Positions 60,701-64,000 of a DNA stretch of 64,000 nucleotides are shown here, one piece after another. Position 1 is the stretch's first letter; each line of letters begins with the position of its first letter. Source of the stretch: Cliona cf. orientalis. Lineage: Eukaryota; Porifera; Demospongiae; Clionaida; Clionaidae. The stretch is taken from contig OZ005689.1 in NCBI GenBank assembly GCA_963930775.1, positions 31,086,159 through 31,150,158 on the forward strand, read 5' to 3'. A model generated the notes under the pieces. The model was not told the origin of the DNA. It did no database searches and was given only the letters and a program-made list of their open reading frames with translations. Made by a program: the position numbers and the translations under genes.

Positions 60701-63700
60701 AGAGGGAATTAATAGTGTCGATAGGGGGCTGAGAAAAGTGACGTCCGGGGTATTCCTTATAAGGAAAGTGTTAACCAGAACAGACTAATTATGTACACTG
60801 CATATCACTCCTCTGTGGTGGAGACCACTCCTTAAAAATAAGCCCCTCGGAATACCATAATATCCTTATGGAGGTTTAGCTAAGGTATAAATGTGCATAT
60901 CTGCCCGCATCTTTTCTTACATTTATATCAAGCTAATACTTCAATATACTACTAGAGACAATGTATGTTTGAACATCAATGGGGTGAGCCTTCACCAAAC
61001 CCACACAAGCACAAGTCTATTGATGATATAATTTGAAATTAAATTTTATGAAGGTAAAACTATGCAGCAAGCTTGTGATGACTGACTTGAATGTTGGTGT
61101 GTTGGTTCGGATGCGAAGACTCATGGTTTAGCCATGATCTTTTGCTAGTATAAATAATCACTTGCTTCAGTCTTTCAAGGTCTTAAATTTGTAGTCTGGA
61201 CATCGATCCTTGGCACTTATATTATAGCCGTACCTAGAGTGAGGCCTAGAACACCGTCACGTTTTTCTCTGTAGCCTTGCCTCTCTGTTCTTGCATCTCT
61301 GCAGGTCTCCTTTTGTGATCTTTCTTTCGTCAGCCTTTCTTCCTTTTCAATGCAGCTACTCGCTCTCCCTCGCTGTCTAGACGTCTCTCTGCTGTTGTCT
61401 CATAACTGATAATGCGTGCGCTTATTATAGGAATGAAATTTTGCATATCATTAAAATAGAAGACAGCTATATACGGAATGACGTACGGCAGATAAACGGA
61501 AAATATTGGTTGGTATCACTTGTGTGGGGCTTGCTTCGGCTCGCCCCAATAAATATTGTACCACTAGGATGCATCTTTCATTTTCACAAACCTCTTTCTC
61601 TCTCTTGTACATGTGTGTGTGTGTCTGTGTATGTATGTGCATGTATCACTGCATGCTGTGGTCCCACTCCTTCAATTAGAGCACACCAAGAACACAGCCT
61701 ACCAGCACTATAAGCGATTTATTGCACTGGCAGTGCCTTTGATCTCTATGGCTTCAGTGGCACACACTGAGGCGCTCCTTTGATCTCTAGGGCTTCAGTG
61801 GTACAAATCTTGATAAGCGCCTCAGTGTATGTCACTGAAGCCATAGAGATCAAAGGCACCACCAGTGCAATAAATCGCTAGTAGTGCTGGTAGGCTGTGG
61901 TAGCTCTAGGACCAGGTGAGAATAAGTAATTAACCTCTACTTATACAGTACATGCTTTGTGGTGTTGCTCAGCAACTACAACTTATACCTCACCTTCTTG
62001 GTGGTTTTGTCAGCCTATATAGCTATAGCAAATTGCTGATTAATTTTATTACTTCACAGAATTGAATTTCAAGCAGTAGCTACATTGAAATAGTATTAAT
62101 GGTTACAGCCACAGAGTAGAAAGTATAGGCCCGATTTTTTAGTGGATCATTGGTTATGGAAAGATCGGAGAAGCTAAGCTCCAAAATCGCCACCTATCCA
62201 CAGAATAAGCAGAATAGCTATCAAGACAGTTTTTAACCTCATATGACAGAGTGCATCTGGTACTGTGCTGTCAAACAGCCTATTTGTAAGCATACAGTAT
62301 CTACCAATCTGTCTGTACTGATCAAGGTTTGGCACATGCACACAAGGACTAATTTAGGCGTAAGCAACAGTATAGTAAGGCAGTCTGTGTGCGTCACCAT
62401 CCTACAAACTGCTTGTGAACTTGTGCCTGTAAATGCTGCAGATGGTCAACTTTAGCTCACAAAATTTAATACATGACATTACAATTGCACTAATTACACA
62501 AGTTGATTAATAGGATCAAAGAACGGAGCTTAAGCATTTCAGTACACAAGGGACTAACCGAAAATTCTGGACTTGAGCCAGTTGCCTACTGGTTAACAAA
62601 AAGAAAATCATGGCATGGAAGGTGGTGATTATTTGGGGATACTCACATACCAATAACATAGCAGGGACAACTTGACGAAGGGCTGGAGTGCATAAATCTG
62701 TTATAGGGAAAGTGTACCTATGAGTGCTTTGATTTTGTGCTGTGGATCATTTTTGCACGGAGCATACCAAATTACAACTACCAGGAGTAAAAATATATTA
62801 CTATATTCTGGAAAATCATTAGCAGAAAAATAGTGCATGTCTATGTACAACCGTATATTCTAGTGTGAGGTAGCTATCGTTCTATCTCAAGTACCATTGA
62901 AAAGAGGAAGAGCTGAGCTGAGCTTTGATACCAAGAACAAGAGTAAGCGTGCCGAGATGACCGATGTAGAGATGACAAAGGTTTCGGCTGCGTATGGCTG
63001 AGGGCATCTTTGAATTGGGGCACATCAGTAACTATCAAACCAGCGCTAGGGGACTTGGTCCACAAGTAGGTAAGTACCAGAGCAGTTATTCCGCTGAATC
63101 CTGAGTCTTCCAGGACCACTCTGCCACCATGAGCGCTCTTTGAAGATCGAAAATAATTTATCACTTTAGTCTGTTCTATTTTCTTAGTAGTAGTTAACTA
63201 GACTGTCATCCAAAGAAAATACTAAACTTTAGCTACTAAACTAGCTAGGTTATAGCTACCAACTCTTCGTCTTGAGTACTTTCTTCGTGATACTTCAACT
63301 CCCTCGTCCATTTTTCGATCTTTTCTGGCTGAATGGAACTTTGAATTGGGGGCAAATCAGTAACTCTCATTCCAGAACCAAAAACGAGGCATCCTCGATG
63401 TCTATACCATAGTGGCAGTGTATAGCAGTAGCGTGGAACAGAACCGCTCGAGGCGCTTCGAGAAACGAGCCTTCGAAAACGAGAAAAATTCATTCTGTCC
63501 TGGGTAGGGCGCGGTACACGGATAGATATGCGGACGTATACGAGATTATTGCGTATACCCGCGTAATACGTACGCGCGCGTGCGTAATCATACGCAGTAA
63601 AACATCATTTCCGGTTTGCCATTAAACGGGTGGTCTTAGTGTAGACTGTGCTTATCTATGACTTCTGGTTGGTGTGTGTGTGCATGCGTGTGTGTGCGCA

Positions 63701-64000
63701 TGTATGTGTGGATGTGGATGTGTGCCAGCATGTGCGTTTGCTTGTGCTTGGTAATGGTATGGAAAATATGGGTTCCTATGAGGGACCATTGGGTGGCTAT
63801 GTGCTCTCTCTCTCTCTCAGCATATTATTTGAACCATCCGTTACATTTTTTAGCCTATGCCAGTACAACTTAGCAAGATACTGTCAGTGAGCCTGTATGC
63901 CTTTTCCCCTTTTTCCCCTGTTGCTGACCTAACCCTCCAGAGGACACATCCAAATAACTCCTGGGAAAAATGAAGCACTAGCAAAAAAAAACAATACCAT

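Overview
This window looks like a repeat-saturated stretch of a metazoan nuclear genome. A marine invertebrate, most likely a sponge, fits best. That is an inference from short GT-AG introns, many non-autonomous DNA transposons, DIRS and Ty3 retroelements, and gene families I associate with sponges and cnidarians. I see no bacterial operon structure, rRNA, CRISPR array or ordinary housekeeping gene. Nearly everything that codes is a mobile element or a broken copy of one. Layout: 1-4.3 kb is a minus-strand DIRS-like retrotransposon with Gag, RT/RNase H and tyrosine recombinase, carrying two apparent frame breaks. 4.4-5.5 kb is a two-variant minisatellite. 5.9-7.9 kb holds an IS630/Tc1-like DD34E transposase convergent with an intact PB1-like/SHOCT-like protein. 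9.6-12 kb is a direct duplication. 13-19.6 kb is a run of inverted-repeat elements, including a 2.1-kb TTAA-flanked element carrying three tandem 0.38-kb units. 20.4-21.9 kb is a broken transposase-like gene joined to the tail of a C48-peptidase/PHD-finger gene. 26.3-31.8 kb is an E/Q-rich minisatellite split by a 3.1-kb hAT element whose transposase has one frameshift and one stop. The most notable object is at 32.26-42.89 kb. Two divergent intron-rich genes share a 230-bp promoter region: a minus-strand Tnp2-like/CMC-like transposase (11 exons recognised) and a plus-strand BEN-domain protein (14 exons). Matching inverted termini and CpG-rich subterminal repeats bound the pair. I propose one 10.6-kb autonomous-type transposon. 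The transposase has a stop codon, a one-base deletion and a 400-bp tRNA-derived SINE-like insertion; the BEN gene has three exon-phase breaks. 45-49 kb contains exons of an unrecognised gene with a SHOCT-like end and a PD-(D/E)XK-like gene with an eroded tail and a CACTG-ended element in its intron. 50.34-54.75 kb is a complete Ty3/Gypsy element with LTRs that look identical, an exact 5-bp target duplication and an intact 1290-residue polyprotein; it is the only clearly potentially active element. The remainder is nested inverted-repeat elements, including a three-level nest at 58.5-60.4 kb and long hairpins at 56.87-57.25 and 61.69-61.90 kb. All family calls come from reading motifs by eye; no search was run.
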